This document shows, one piece after another, positions 8,574-18,842 of a stretch of 64,000 nt of DNA. Each line of letters begins with the position of its first letter. Position 1 is the stretch's first letter. A program made the position numbers and the translations under genes. The notes under the pieces are model-generated. The model was not told the DNA's origin. It made no database searches and saw only the letters and a list, made by a program, of their open reading frames with translations. This DNA is from Actinomadura syzygii (lineage in GTDB: Bacteria > Actinomycetota > Actinomycetes > Streptosporangiales > Streptosporangiaceae): assembly GCF_008085905.1 (NCBI RefSeq), contig NZ_VSFF01000001.1:62001-126000 (forward strand), written 5' to 3'.

Positions 8574-9290
8574 TCAGGCTTCGTCCAGCTCCGCGGTCAG
8601 GTTGCGGACGGCGTTCGGGTCGACGGGGATGCTCGGCCCCATGGAGGTCGTCAGCACCGCCTTCTTCACGTACCGGCCCTTCGCGGCGGACGGCTTCAAC
8701 CGCTGGATCTCGTCCACGGCGGCCGCGTAGTTCTCCACCAGCTGGCGCTCGTCGAACGACGCGCGGCCGATGATGAAGTGCAGGTTCGCGTGCCGGTCGA
8801 CCCGGAACTCGATCTTGCCGCCCTTGATCTCGGTGACGGCCTTCGCCACGTCCATCGTGACCGTGCCGGTCTTCGGGTTCGGCATCAGGCCGCGCGGACC
8901 GAGCACCCGGCCGAGCCGTCCGACCTTGCCCATCTGGTCCGGCGTCGCGACGACGGCGTCGAAGTCCAGGAAGCCGCCCTGGATCCGCTCGATCAGGTCG
9001 TCGGAGCCGACGAGGTCGGCGCCCGCCGCCTCCGCCTCCTGCGCCTTCGCGCCGACCGCGAACACGAGGACGCGGGCCGTCTTACCGGTGCCGTGCGGCA
9101 GGTTGACGGTGCCGCGCACCATCTGGTCGGCCTTGCGGGGGTCGACGCCCAGCCGCATGGCGACCTCGACGGTCGGGTCGAACTTGACGACCTTGGTCTC
9201 CTTGGCCAGCTTCACGGCCTCGATCGGGCTGTACAGGCGGTCCCGGTCGATCTTGTCGGACGCGGAGCGGTAGCCCTTGCTGCGCTTCAT
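8574..9290 (-). CDS. rplA: 50S ribosomal protein L1
   Basis: A 238-residue L1 protein, which forms the L1 stalk near the ribosomal E site and, in many bacteria, represses the L11 operon. Typical segments are [20 protein letters not shown] at the N terminus, the [17 protein letters not shown] and [20 protein letters not shown] signatures, and the C-terminal strand [13 protein letters not shown]. It lies 142 bases downstream of rplK. Length is standard. Confidence 0.98.
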   Translation of the reverse strand: MKRSKGYRSASDKIDRDRLYSPIEAVKLAKETKVVKFDPTVEVAMRLGVDPRKADQMVRGTVNLPHGTGKTARVLVFAVGAKAQEAEAAGADLVGSDDLIERIQGGFLDFDAVVATPDQMGKVGRLGRVLGPRGLMPNPKTGTVTMDVAKAVTEIKGGKIEFRVDRHANLHFIIGRASFDERQLVENYAAAVDEIQRLKPSAAKGRYVKKAVLTTSMGPSIPVDPNAVRNLTAELDEA

Positions 9291-9432
9291 CGTCTCTCCT
9301 TTGGTGTGGGCCCGTGGTCGGGGCCCGTTCGGTGAGAGTCGTGGTCCGGGCCGCGCGATGGCCCTCCCACAGCCCCGCGGACGGTTCCGCGGGACGTTTC
9401 GCCGTCACGGCGCCGGGCGCCGTGACGTGCGG

Positions 9433-9861
9433 TCACTTGACCTCGATGCCCATCGACCGCGCGGTGCCCGCGACGATCTTCTCGGCGGCGTCCAGGTCGT
9501 TGGCGTTGAGGTCGGGCATCTTGGTGGTCGCGATCTCGCGGATCTGGTCGCGGGTGACCGAGCCGACCTTGGTCTTGTGCGGCTCGCCGCTGCCCTTCTC
9601 CACGCCCGCGGCCTTCAGGATGAGCTGCGCGGCCGGCGGCGTCTTCGTGACGAAGGTGAACGACCGGTCCTCGTAGATGGTGATCTCGACGGGGACGACG
9701 TTGCCGCGCTGGGAGTCCGTGGCGGCGTTGTACTGCTTGCAGAAGTCCATGATGTTGACGCCGTGCGGACCGAGCGCGGTACCGACGGGCGGCGCCGGAG
9801 TCGCCTGGCCGGCCTGAAGCTGGACCTTCACCAGTGCGGCGATCTTCTTCTTCGGAGGCAT
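9433..9861 (-). CDS. rplK: 50S ribosomal protein L11
   Basis: A 142-residue L11 protein of the GTPase-associated centre, the site sensed by RelA and targeted by thiopeptides. The N-terminal domain shows the conserved [20 protein letters not shown] segment, and the C-terminal 23S rRNA-binding domain ends in [11 protein letters not shown]. It lies between nusG and rplA in the usual secE-nusG-rplK-rplA order. The 138-base gap to nusG contains a hairpin (9914-9940). Confidence 0.98.
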   Translation of the reverse strand: MPPKKKIAALVKVQLQAGQATPAPPVGTALGPHGVNIMDFCKQYNAATDSQRGNVVPVEITIYEDRSFTFVTKTPPAAQLILKAAGVEKGSGEPHKTKVGSVTRDQIREIATTKMPDLNANDLDAAEKIVAGTARSMGIEVK

Positions 9862-9913
9862 ACGAACCCCTTTGTCCCATTTGATGTTGATCCCGACTCC
9901 CGCTTCGCGGGCA

Positions 9914-9940
9914 ACACGGCGGCGGGACGACCCGCCGTGT
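9914..9940 (-). ncRNA. Hairpin in the nusG-rplK spacer
   Basis: ACACGGCGG (9914-9922) pairs with CCGCCGTGT (9932-9940). It could be the nusG terminator or part of an L11-operon leader bound by L1; the sequence alone does not decide. Confidence 0.4.
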
Positions 9941-9999
9941 GGGGACCACCTGAAACCATCGACTCGCGTGCAGGATACGACCTGCGCGGAGTGGCTCTG

Positions 10000-11240
<1,241 letters not shown>

Positions 11241-11362
11241 TGCCGCCGTTCACCTCATCGGTCGTGATCCAACCACCGGGGTGGTCGCCGCGCGGTCCCG
11301 TGCCGCGGAGCGCCACGGACCCGCCATGACGCGGCCGGTACGGGTGCGCGCACCGCACCTCG

Positions 11363-11435
11363 CAGGGCAGGAGGGACTCGAACCCCCAACCGCCGGTTTT
11401 GGAGACCGGAGCTCTACCAATTGAGCCACTGCCCT
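11363..11435 (-). tRNA. tRNA-Trp (CCA)
   Basis: A 73-base cloverleaf on the minus strand. The acceptor stem AGGGCAG/CTGCCCT has a G discriminator. The anticodon loop CTCCAAA between CCGGT and ACCGG gives anticodon CCA. The T arm contains GGTTCGAGTCC-type sequence. The 3' CCA is not encoded. It precedes secE, as in most actinobacteria. Confidence 0.97.
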
Positions 11436-11701
11436 TCATTCTCCGGCTGCGGAGAACCCCCGGCCACGGGACCGGGGCGTGTCGCGTCCCAGCTTACGGC
11501 CTGCACAAACGTCCGCGTGCGGACAGGCGCGTATACCGGTGACGCTTCACTAGGACGGTGAGTCTACGTGCCGGAGGCCCCCGCGTCGAACCAGCCGGGC
11601 GGACGATCCGCCCGCGCCCGCGCGGCGCTCCGGGGGCACGGCGTCCCACCGGCGCGGATATATCGCTCGGGTCGGTGAACGGCGTCTGTAACGATAGGGG
11701 C

Positions 11702-12913
11702 ATGAGCATCGACCGTCCTCGCATCTCCAAGCGAATCGCCGCGATATCCGAATCCGCCACTCTGGCCGTCGACGCCAAGGCCAAGGCGCTGAAGGCGGCG
11801 GGCCGCCCGGTCATCGGGTTCGGCGCGGGCGAGCCCGACTTCCCGACGCCCGACTACATCGTCGAGGCGGCGGTGACCGCGTGCAGGGTGCCGCGCTTCC
11901 ACAAGTACACGCCCGCGGGCGGGCTGCCCGAGCTGCGCTCCGCCGTCGCCGAGAAGACCGAGCGCGACTCCGGGTACCGCGTCGAGGCGTCCCAGGTCCT
12001 GATCACCAACGGCGGCAAGCAGGCGGTGTACGAGGCGTTCGCGGCGCTGCTCGACCCGGGCGACGAGGTGCTCCTCCCGACGCCCTACTGGACGACCTAC
12101 CCCGAGTCGATCAAGCTCGCGGGCGGCGTCCCGGTGGACGTCGTCTCCGACGAGACCACCGGCTACAAGGTGAGCGTCGAGCAGCTGGAGGCGGCCCGCA
12201 CCGACCGGACGAAGGTGCTGCTGTTCGTGTCGCCGTCCAACCCGACCGGGGCCGTGTACTCCCGCGGCGAGGTCGAGGCGATCGGCCGCTGGGCCGACGA
12301 GCACGGCCTCTGGGTCGTCACCGACGAGATCTACGAGCACCTCGTCTACGGGGACGCCGAGTTCCACTCGATGCCCGTCGTCGTGCCGGAACTGGCCGAC
12401 CGGACGCTCGTCCTGAACGGCGTCGCGAAGACGTACGCGATGACGGGCTGGCGCGTCGGCTGGCTGATCGGCCCCGCGGACGTGGTGAAGGCCGCGCAGA
12501 ACCTCCAGTCGCACGCGACGTCCAACGTGGCGAACGTGTCGCAGGCCGCCGCGCTCGCCGCGGTGACCGGCGACCTGTCGGCGGTGGCGGAGATGCGCAA
12601 GGCGTTCGACCGGCGCCGCAAGACGATCGTGCGGATGCTGAACGAGATCTCGGGCGTCGTCTGCCCCGAGCCGGAGGGCGCGTTCTACGTCTACCCGTCG
12701 GTCAAGGAGCTGCTCGGACGCGAGATCCGCGGCAAGCGCCCGCAGACGTCGGTGGAGCTGGCGTCGCTGATCCTGGAGGAGGCGGAGGTCGCGCTGGTGC
12801 CGGGCGAGGCGTTCGGCACGCCGGGGTACTTCCGCCTGTCCTACGCGCTCGGCGACGACGACCTCGTCGAGGGCGTCTCGCGCGTCGCGAAGCTGCTCGC
12901 CGAGGCCAACTGA
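11702..12913 (+). CDS. Class I pyridoxal-phosphate aspartate aminotransferase
   Basis: A 403-residue fold-type I aminotransferase of the AspC/AspB (prephenate/aspartate) subgroup, which transfers the amino group between aspartate and 2-oxoglutarate. Visible motifs are [18 protein letters not shown] near the N terminus, [11 protein letters not shown] (cofactor Asn), [12 protein letters not shown] (Asp contacting the pyridine nitrogen), the Schiff-base lysine in [16 protein letters not shown], and FRLSYAL with the substrate carboxylate Arg. The ATG at 11702 is chosen because the upstream in-frame extension is non-conserved Arg/Pro-rich sequence. It is a single-gene unit with a strong terminator, divergent from tRNA-Trp-secE. 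Confidence 0.92.
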   Translation: MSIDRPRISKRIAAISESATLAVDAKAKALKAAGRPVIGFGAGEPDFPTPDYIVEAAVTACRVPRFHKYTPAGGLPELRSAVAEKTERDSGYRVEASQVLITNGGKQAVYEAFAALLDPGDEVLLPTPYWTTYPESIKLAGGVPVDVVSDETTGYKVSVEQLEAARTDRTKVLLFVSPSNPTGAVYSRGEVEAIGRWADEHGLWVVTDEIYEHLVYGDAEFHSMPVVVPELADRTLVLNGVAKTYAMTGWRVGWLIGPADVVKAAQNLQSHATSNVANVSQAAALAAVTGDLSAVAEMRKAFDRRRKTIVRMLNEISGVVCPEPEGAFYVYPSVKELLGREIRGKRPQTSVELASLILEEAEVALVPGEAFGTPGYFRLSYALGDDDLVEGVSRVAKLLAEAN

Positions 12914-12927
12914 CCCCTTATACGAGA

Positions 12928-12967
12928 GACCGGCCCCGGACGGAATCGCCGTCCGGGGCCGGTCTTT
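12928..12967 (+). terminator. Terminator of the aminotransferase gene
   Basis: A 16-base-pair stem (12928-12943 with 12949-12964), loop AATCG, followed by TTTT. It begins 15 bases after the stop codon and is a textbook intrinsic terminator. Confidence 0.92.
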
Positions 12968-13083
12968 TCGCGGAACGGGGCTGCCTCGAACGACCCGTTC
13001 CCGGATGTCCGGCGGGACGTCCCGCGCGCGGCCCCTCTCCGTCGCGGGACGCCCCGCCGGAGCGGGGCTCTATCGATGCCGGC

Positions 13084-13836
13084 TCACGGCCGGACGCCTT
13101 CGGCGATGCGCATCAGGTCGCCCGCGGCCTGCCCGCCCGCGGCGACCGTGACGCCGACGCCGCGCCGGGCGAGCCAGCACACCTGCCGTCCGGAGCCGAC
13201 ATGGTCGCCGGTCAGCGCGGGCATCCCCCGCACGGTCGCGTGGCCGGGGATGCCGGTCGACTTCATGAGGTCCTGCGGGCCCGTGAACCCGCCGCCCTTC
13301 ACGAGGACGATCTCCACCCAGCCGCCGTCCCCGACCCAGCGGCACGTCGTGGTCTTCCGTCCGGCGGCCTCGGTCGCGGCGCAGGGCGCGGCGGCGGCCA
13401 GCCCGGACGGCAGGTAGGTGATCCAGCGCGGCAGGCCGTCCACGACCCCGCCGCCGGGACGTCGCGGGCCCCCGCCCCCGCCGCCCTGCGGCGGCCGCCC
13501 CTCCGACTTCGGCGGGGCTCCCGCCCCGGGCCTTCCCCGTTCGGACGGTGTCTGGGGAAGGCCCGGGGCAGGCGGTCGTTCCGGCATCCGGAGCGCCGAG
13601 ACGGTGTTGCTGGGACGAACCGTCTCGGAGTTCCCGGCAGGTGCGGCCCGGAACGACTGGTAGGTGGGCACCAGGGCGAGCGCGGCGACCGACGCGGCGA
13701 CGGCCCCGGCCGCCGCCTGGACGCGCGCCCGCCGCCTGCGGTGCCGGCGCTTCACGTCGGTGACGAGCGACGGCGTCGCGGTCGTCCCGGCCACCTGCTC
13801 GGCCATGGCCTTCCGCAGTTCGCTCTCCAGTTCCAT
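13084..13836 (-). CDS. Anti-sigma-like membrane protein
   Basis: A 250-residue single-pass protein. A short cytoplasmic N-terminal domain (about 1-38, MELESELRKAMAEQVA, ending in RRHRRRRARVQ) is followed by one transmembrane helix (about 39-58), a Pro/Gly-rich linker with a GGGGGG run, and an extracytoplasmic domain with three or four Cys. The start lies 3 bases after the stop of the SigE-family sigma gene with a GGGGAG site inside that gene, so the two are coupled. The organisation is that of a cognate membrane anti-sigma factor, although no zinc-binding HxxxCxxC motif is visible. The function is inferred from context. Confidence 0.65.
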   Translation of the reverse strand: MELESELRKAMAEQVAGTTATPSLVTDVKRRHRRRRARVQAAAGAVAASVAALALVPTYQSFRAAPAGNSETVRPSNTVSALRMPERPPAPGLPQTPSERGRPGAGAPPKSEGRPPQGGGGGGPRRPGGGVVDGLPRWITYLPSGLAAAAPCAATEAAGRKTTTCRWVGDGGWVEIVLVKGGGFTGPQDLMKSTGIPGHATVRGMPALTGDHVGSGRQVCWLARRGVGVTVAAGGQAAGDLMRIAEGVRP

Positions 13837-13839
13837 CGC

Positions 13840-14349
13840 TCATCTCCCCAGTGGAGCCAGGTTCTTGTCGAGGCGTTCCCGGAGCCTGGCGAGCCCCCGG
13901 GACGCCTGGCTCTTGACCGTTCCGACCGAACAGCCGAGCGCCTCCGCCGTCTCCGCCTCCGACAGGTCCTCCCAGAAGCGCAGGACCAGCACCGCCCGCT
14001 GGCGCGGGCCGAGCTTGCGCAGTTCGTCCATGAGCGTCCCCCTCAGCTCGACGGAGTGGTTCGGCGAGTTCGTCGGCGTCTCCGGGAGCCTCGCCATGTG
14101 GATCTCCCGGAGCACCTTCCACCGCCGGGCCCGGCTGATCACGAGATTGACCAGGATCCGGCGGACGTAGGGTTCGGGATCGCTGCCGGCCTCCAGCCGC
14201 CCCCAGTGGCGGTAGGCCTTCTCCAGCGCGGTCTGCAGGATGTCCTCGGCGTCCTGCCGGGCCCCGCACATGAGCGCCGCGGTGCGCAGCAGGGCATCGC
14301 CGCGTTCCGTCACGAACTCCACGAACGACATCTCGTCTCGACGCCCCAC
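13840..14349 (-). CDS. SigE-family ECF RNA polymerase sigma factor
   Basis: A 169-residue sigma-70 family ECF factor of the actinobacterial SigE-like group. Region 2 spans about 10-75 (FVTERGDALLRTAALMCGAR then DAEDILQTALEKAYRHW, with YVRRILVNLVISRARR in 2.3-2.4). Region 4 spans about 105-160 (LGPRQRAVLVLRFWEDLSEA and the helix-turn-helix CSVGTVKSQASRGLARLRE). The GTG at 14349 has a GGACGGAG site; an ATG six codons later is an alternative. It is coupled to the downstream anti-sigma-like gene. The regulon cannot be predicted. Confidence 0.92.
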   Translation of the reverse strand: MGRRDEMSFVEFVTERGDALLRTAALMCGARQDAEDILQTALEKAYRHWGRLEAGSDPEPYVRRILVNLVISRARRWKVLREIHMARLPETPTNSPNHSVELRGTLMDELRKLGPRQRAVLVLRFWEDLSEAETAEALGCSVGTVKSQASRGLARLRERLDKNLAPLGR

Positions 14350-14482
14350 TGTGCTCCGTCCCGGCTAGAGCAGATCCGGCTCGTGTACCGAGGGCGGGCG
14401 GCCTCCGCGCCAGGGCCGCCCGCCCCGCGTCTTGCGTGTGGCACGTGCGCGGCGCGGCCGCGCGCGTGCCGGGTCCGTCCCG

Positions 14483-15466
14483 TCAGCCCGCCTGCCGCAG
14501 GGCGCCGGTGACGTCCTGGAGGCTGCCCGCGAAGACCGGGCTGCCGTTGACGAACAGGGAGTAGCCGTTCGGGTCGAACAGGAGCAGGCCGTTGCCGCCG
14601 GGGCCCACCCAGCCGGCCGAGCCGAACAGGTTGACGGGGGTGCCGCCCTGGGGAAGCTTCAGCGCCTGGCGGAGCTGATTCTGCGTCATCCCGGAGGGGG
14701 TCTTCAGCGTTTCGACGCTGATCCACTGCCCGGCCGCGCCTACCCACTTCTGGGTGACCCCGCAGACGTTCAGCTTGGCGAGGTCGGCGCCGCCCGGGAC
14801 GGCCGACGTGTAGTGCAGGCCCTTCGCCAGCATGACGGTCTTCTCGACCGCGCTACCGACCGGCACGGCGGGCTTGAGCGCGTCGCAGTCGAGCTTCGGC
14901 GCGTTCGGCAGGGCCGGCTTGCCGGGCACGCGGGCGTCGGGCTTCGGCGCGGCCGGGACGTTCTTGCCGAGGTCCTTCGGGTTCGGGACGCAGGTCGGGA
15001 TGTTCGCGGGGAGCTTGCCGTCCGGGGCCTTGACGCCGGGGACGCCCGGCTTCGGCAGCTCCGCCTTCGGCAGGCCGGCCTCCGGCACGCCCGCGTTCGG
15101 CACCCCGGGCACGTTCGGCTTCGGCGCGCCCTGCGGGACGCCGGGCAGGTTGTCGGTCTTCGGGAGCTGCCCCTTCGGCAGGTCCCTGGTGACCGGGTTC
15201 TGCTTGAGCTGCTGCTCGACCTGCTTCTTCGCCGCGCCGGCGTCCGGGACCTTCGCGCCGGGCAGGCCGGGCTTCGCCGGCAGGCAGGTCGGCGGGGCGG
15301 CGGGCGGGACGTCCTGGACCTGGCGCTGCTGCGCGGGGGCCTTCGCGGTCTGCGACTGCAGGCCCGCGTCGTGGTGGGACCCGGTCATCGCCCACGTCGC
15401 GCCGCCGCCCGCCGCGACGGCCCCGATGGCGGACGCCGCGACCAAGGCTGCCTTCAGCGTGATCAT
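14483..15466 (-). CDS. Proline-rich secreted or anchored protein
   Basis: A 327-residue protein of unknown function. An N-terminal hydrophobic segment (MITLKAALVAASAIGAVAAG) is a signal peptide or anchor. A long Pro/Lys/Gly-rich region (about 35-190) follows, with repeated short units such as VPGVPNAG, AGLPKAELPKPG and KLPANIPTCV. The C-terminal domain of about 130 residues has several Cys and ends in SPVFAGSLQDVTGALRQAG. The ATG at 15466 is preferred over an upstream in-frame ATG because it begins directly with the signal sequence. A surface-exposed role is likely. I do not recognise the family. Confidence 0.7.
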   Translation of the reverse strand: MITLKAALVAASAIGAVAAGGGATWAMTGSHHDAGLQSQTAKAPAQQRQVQDVPPAAPPTCLPAKPGLPGAKVPDAGAAKKQVEQQLKQNPVTRDLPKGQLPKTDNLPGVPQGAPKPNVPGVPNAGVPEAGLPKAELPKPGVPGVKAPDGKLPANIPTCVPNPKDLGKNVPAAPKPDARVPGKPALPNAPKLDCDALKPAVPVGSAVEKTVMLAKGLHYTSAVPGGADLAKLNVCGVTQKWVGAAGQWISVETLKTPSGMTQNQLRQALKLPQGGTPVNLFGSAGWVGPGGNGLLLFDPNGYSLFVNGSPVFAGSLQDVTGALRQAG

Positions 15467-15687
15467 CGTGTATCCCTTCTGCCCGTGCTCTCTGCGGGGG
15501 TGTGCTTGTTTCTCTCTGGCGCCCCTCGTATACGCACGGTGCCCGGCGGGGGTTGCACGCGATTCCGAAGTTTTTTTGAAGATGCCCATGGGCCGGATGG
15601 CCGGAGCGTGTCATGCGAGGTAGTCCGGTCAGGTGGTCCTGAGGGGCCGGGGGTTCGAGCGGGACGAAGATCCGGCAGCATTGGCTC

Positions 15688-16785
15688 ATGGAGGCCCGTA
15701 CCGTTTCAGCCCGTCCGGTGGAGGACAGCCGACCGCCGGACCGCGGGGAGCGCGCCGCGCGCGCTTCGGCTCGCCAGGACGTGGCCCTGCTCCCCAAAGC
15801 ACACCTGCACCTGCACTTCACCGGTTCGATGCGGCACGCCACGCTCGTCGAGCTGGCCGCGACGCACGGCGTCCACCTGCCGGACGCCCTCGTCGAGGAC
15901 TGGCCGCCCCGCCTGCACGCCACCGACGAGCGCGGCTGGTTCCGGTTCCAGCGCCTGTACGACATCGCGCGCTCGGTGCTCCAGTCCCCGGACGACCTGC
16001 GCCGCCTGCTGCGCGAGACCGCCGAGGACGAGGCCGCGGAGGGGTCCGGCTGGCTGGAGATCCAGGTCGACCCGAGCGGGTACGCGGCGAAGTTCGGCGG
16101 CCTGACCCCGACCGTCGAGCTGGTCCTCGACGCGGCCCGGGACGCGACCGAGGCCACCGGCGTCGGCATCGGCGTGGTGATCGCCGCGAACCGGACCCGG
16201 CACCCGCTGGACGCGAAGACGCTGGCGCGGCTCGCCGTCCGGTACGCGGGCGACGGGGTCGTCGGGTTCGGCCTGTCCAACGACGAGCGGCGGGGACGCG
16301 CCTACGACTTCGAGGGCGCGTTCCGGATCGCGGCGCGGGGCGGGCTGCTGTCCGTCCCGCACGGCGGGGAGCTGCTCGGGCCGGGCAGCGTCCGGGAGTG
16401 CGTGGAGACGCTGCGCGCCGACCGGATCGGGCACGGCGTCCGCGCCGTCGAGGACCCGAGCCTGCTCGACCGGATCGTCGACCGGGACGTCGCGCTGGAG
16501 GTGTGCCCGGCCTCGAACGTCGGGCTCGGGGTGGCGGAGACGGCGGCGGACGTCCCGGTCCGGCGGCTGTTCGAGGCGGGCGCGACGATCGCGCTGGGCG
16601 CGGACGACCCGCTCCTGTTCGGCGCCCGGCTCGCCCGGCAGTACGAGCTGGTCCGCGGCGAGCACGGCTTCTCGGACGCCGAACTGGCCGAGCTGGCCCG
16701 CCAGTCGATCAGGGCGTCGGCGGCCCCGGACGGCATACGCCGCCGCCTGTTGTCCGGCGTCGACGCCTGGCTGACCACCCCCTAG
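15688..16785 (+). CDS. Adenosine deaminase family protein
   Basis: A 365-residue metal-dependent amidohydrolase of the adenosine/adenine deaminase family, converting adenosine or a related purine to its inosine counterpart. The zinc-ligand motif is PKAHLHLHFTGS (His39, His41), followed later by VPHGGE (His and catalytic Glu), RIGHGVRA, LEVCPASN and ALGADDP (the Asp pair that binds zinc and activates water). The first 30 residues are a variable, Arg-rich extension, and no ribosome site stands out at the ATG, so the start is the weakest part of the call. It is a lone gene convergent with the TMEM165-type exporter. Confidence 0.88.
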   Translation: MEARTVSARPVEDSRPPDRGERAARASARQDVALLPKAHLHLHFTGSMRHATLVELAATHGVHLPDALVEDWPPRLHATDERGWFRFQRLYDIARSVLQSPDDLRRLLRETAEDEAAEGSGWLEIQVDPSGYAAKFGGLTPTVELVLDAARDATEATGVGIGVVIAANRTRHPLDAKTLARLAVRYAGDGVVGFGLSNDERRGRAYDFEGAFRIAARGGLLSVPHGGELLGPGSVRECVETLRADRIGHGVRAVEDPSLLDRIVDRDVALEVCPASNVGLGVAETAADVPVRRLFEAGATIALGADDPLLFGARLARQYELVRGEHGFSDAELAELARQSIRASAAPDGIRRRLLSGVDAWLTTP

Positions 16786-16830
16786 CCAGGCACGGGCGCG
16801 GCGGTCGGGGGCGCGGCGGTCGGGGGCGCG

Positions 16831-17412
16831 TCAGCCGACGATGCCCTCGACGAGGAGGAGGACGCCGAACACCGCGAACCCGGCCGCCGCGCCGTACTTG
16901 ATGACGCGCTCGGGAAGCTTGCGGCCGAGCATCTGCCCGACGACGATGGCGAGCGCGTCGGCGGCGACCATCCCGACCGTCGACCCGGCCCACACGCCGG
17001 TCAGGGCGAGGAACCCGCCGTGGTCGGCGGCGAGGGTGACGGTGGCGAGCATCGTCTTGTCGCCCAGCTCGGCGAGGAAGAACGCCCCGCCGACGGCGAG
17101 GATCGCCGATCCGGTCGCGCGGCCGGCCTTGTCGCGTTCGGTGTCGTCCAGCTCGTCGCCGCGGAGCGTCCACGCCGCGAAGCCGAGGAACGCGATCCCG
17201 GCGAGGATGGAGATCGGTCCGGTCGGGAGCGCGGCGCCGACCGCCGCGCCGAGCGCGACGCTCGCCAGGTGGACGATCGCGGTCGCCGCCGTGATGCCGA
17301 TCAGCACCGGGAGGGCGCGGAAGCGGGTGGCGAAGGTCATAGCCATGAGCTGGCTCTTGTCGCCCAGCTCGGCGACGAAGATCACGGCCAGACTGATGAG
17401 GAAGGCGGACAC
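16831..17412 (-). CDS. TMEM165/GDT1 family cation (Mn) exporter
   Basis: A 193-residue membrane protein of the UPF0016/TMEM165/GDT1 family, which exports manganese or calcium. It contains two homologous halves, each with the hallmark motif E-x-G-D-K: VAELGDKSQLMAM at residues 14-26 and LAELGDKTMLATV near 114. About six transmembrane helices are visible, with a charged cytoplasmic loop (GDELDDTERDKAGR) between the halves. A probable yybP-ykoY manganese riboswitch lies directly upstream, which supports a manganese substrate. Length is typical for bacterial members. Confidence 0.92.
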   Translation of the reverse strand: MSAFLISLAVIFVAELGDKSQLMAMTFATRFRALPVLIGITAATAIVHLASVALGAAVGAALPTGPISILAGIAFLGFAAWTLRGDELDDTERDKAGRATGSAILAVGGAFFLAELGDKTMLATVTLAADHGGFLALTGVWAGSTVGMVAADALAIVVGQMLGRKLPERVIKYGAAAGFAVFGVLLLVEGIVG

Positions 17413-17468
17413 CGGTTCCCTCTCGCTCGGATGCCGAGCGGAGGGCGGGAGTGCGCTGGCGCATGCGA

Positions 17469-17498
17469 CCTCGGCCCAGCATCACTGCTGGGCCGAGG
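17469..17498 (-). promoter_or_regulatory. Expression-platform hairpin of the Mn riboswitch
   Basis: A perfect 13-base-pair hairpin (17469-17481 with 17486-17498, loop of 4) between the riboswitch core and the exporter start. Its 5' arm on the minus strand overlaps the 3' strand of aptamer helix P1 (17499-17494), so the two helices cannot form together. That is the geometry of a ligand-controlled switch. There is no U-tract, so Rho access or another mechanism may be involved. Confidence 0.6.
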
Positions 17499-17596
17499 GT
17501 CTCGTCCGCGCGATCAGAGATCGGGGCCCGCGTGACCGGGCGCCATCGGCGGCGCCAGCATGTCGATCACGCGATCAGGACTACTCCCCCTCGACG
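17494..17596 (-). ncRNA. yybP-ykoY (manganese) riboswitch aptamer
   Basis: The minus strand carries the family hallmarks in order: P1 CGAGGG (17593-17588) running into GGGGAGTAG, then the ATCGACATGC segment matching the conserved GACATAC-like L3, and ACGAGACCCTCG matching the GCAAGACC plus closing P1 strand. An internal stem CGCGTGA/TCACGCG and a GGCGCC/GGCGCC stem complete a multi-way junction. A TACGGT -10 candidate at 17608-17603 places transcription start at about the first aptamer base. The known ligand of this class is Mn2+, and the next gene is a TMEM165-type Mn exporter. Confidence 0.78.
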
Positions 17597-17686
17597 CCGA
17601 CCACCGTACCAAGCCCCGGCCGGTCGCCGCGCTGTGCGGATCGTCACAGCTCAGGCGTCCTTCTCGGACGGTCGAGCGTCCGGCGG

Positions 17687-18754
17687 TCAGAGGGTCACGC
17701 CGATGAGGACGGGCTCGTTGACCAGTTCGACGCCGAACGCGTCCCGGACGCCGCGCCGGACCTCGCGGGCCAGCGCGAGCAGGTCCGCGGTGGTGGCGCC
17801 GCCCGGGTTGGTGAGCGCGAGGGTGTGCTTGGTGGAGATCCGCGCGGGGCCGAGGGCGTGGCCCTTGGCGAATCCGGCGCGGTCGATCAGCCAGGCGGCG
17901 GACGTCTTCACCCGGTCGCCGATCTCCGGGTAGCGGGGGAACGCGGCGTCCGGTCCGAGCCGGTCGGCGACGCGGCGCTCCAGGTCGGCGAGCTGGCCGG
18001 GCTCCAGGATCGGGTTGGTGAAGAACGATCCGGCGCTGCGGGTGTCGGGGTCGGCGGCGTCCAGGACCATGCCCTTGCCGCGCCGCAGTTCGAGGACGGC
18101 GTCGCGCGCCTCCTTGAGCGTCACCCTGTCCCCCGTGGCGACGCCGAGCCGTTTCGCGAGTTCCGCGTAGGCGACGGGCTGCGATTCCTCCGACTCGTGC
18201 AGCGCGTACGTCACGTCCAGGACGACGTACCGGTCGTTGCCCTTGAACACGCTGTGCCGGTAGGTGAAGCGGCAGGCGTCGTGGTCGAGGGTGACGCAGG
18301 CGCGGGCGTGCCGGTCGTAGGCGCGGACCTCGACGATCGTCTCGCTGACGTCCTGCCCGTAGGCGCCGACGTTCTGGATGGGCGTCGCGCCGACACGTCC
18401 CGGAATGCCGGAAAGGCACTCCACCCCGGCGAGGCCGTCGGAGACGCAGCGGGCGACGAAGGGGTCCCAGTCCTCGCCCGCCTGGACGCGGACGAGTACC
18501 CGTCCGCCCTCCGCGGCGACGCGCTCGGCGCCGCGCGTGCCGATGTGCACGACCGTCCCGGGGAACCCGTCGTCGGAGACCACGAGGTTGGAGCCGCCGC
18601 CGAGGACGAGCACCGGTTCGCCCGCGTCGTCGGCGTCGCGGACCGCCGCGACGACCTCCGCCTCGGTCGTGGCCTCGACGAAGCGCCGGGCGGGACCGCC
18701 GAGGCGCAGCGTGGTGTACCCGGCCAGGTTCACGTCTTCGGCGAACACCGCCAC
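17687..18754 (-). CDS. murB: UDP-N-acetylenolpyruvoylglucosamine reductase
   Basis: A 355-residue MurB, the FAD enzyme that reduces UDP-GlcNAc-enolpyruvate to UDP-MurNAc in peptidoglycan synthesis. Motifs include LRLGGPARRF, the FAD loop VLGGGSNLVVSDDGFPG, SGIPGRVGATPIQNVGAYGQ, RFTYRHSVFKG, and the catalytic serine region SAGSFFTNPIL. A late ATG-proximal start (MAVFAEDVNLAGYTTLRLGG) matches family N termini. It follows hadB by 88 bases and ends the likely rpmG-hadA-hadB-murB cluster; a small CGGACG/CGTCCG hairpin at 17665-17682 may end the transcript. Confidence 0.96.
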   Translation of the reverse strand: MAVFAEDVNLAGYTTLRLGGPARRFVEATTEAEVVAAVRDADDAGEPVLVLGGGSNLVVSDDGFPGTVVHIGTRGAERVAAEGGRVLVRVQAGEDWDPFVARCVSDGLAGVECLSGIPGRVGATPIQNVGAYGQDVSETIVEVRAYDRHARACVTLDHDACRFTYRHSVFKGNDRYVVLDVTYALHESEESQPVAYAELAKRLGVATGDRVTLKEARDAVLELRRGKGMVLDAADPDTRSAGSFFTNPILEPGQLADLERRVADRLGPDAAFPRYPEIGDRVKTSAAWLIDRAGFAKGHALGPARISTKHTLALTNPGGATTADLLALAREVRRGVRDAFGVELVNEPVLIGVTL

Positions 18755-18842
18755 GTCGTCTTCCTCCCCCTGCGTGCCTCGTCCGGTCGCGGGCCGCGCG
18801 CCGGGCCCGGACAGGCCCGGCGCGTCGCGTCCGCAGTGCCGG

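Noticed and set aside
11881..14511. An 876-codon plus-strand frame across the aminotransferase, the sigma and the anti-sigma genes
   Set aside because: It crosses a strong terminator and genes on both strands; the composition is Arg/Gly-rich and typical of a shadow frame.
16797..16830. Tandem 15-base repeat GCGGCGGTCGGGGGC between the adenosine deaminase and exporter genes
   Set aside because: Only two copies of low-complexity GC sequence; no evidence of an array or function.
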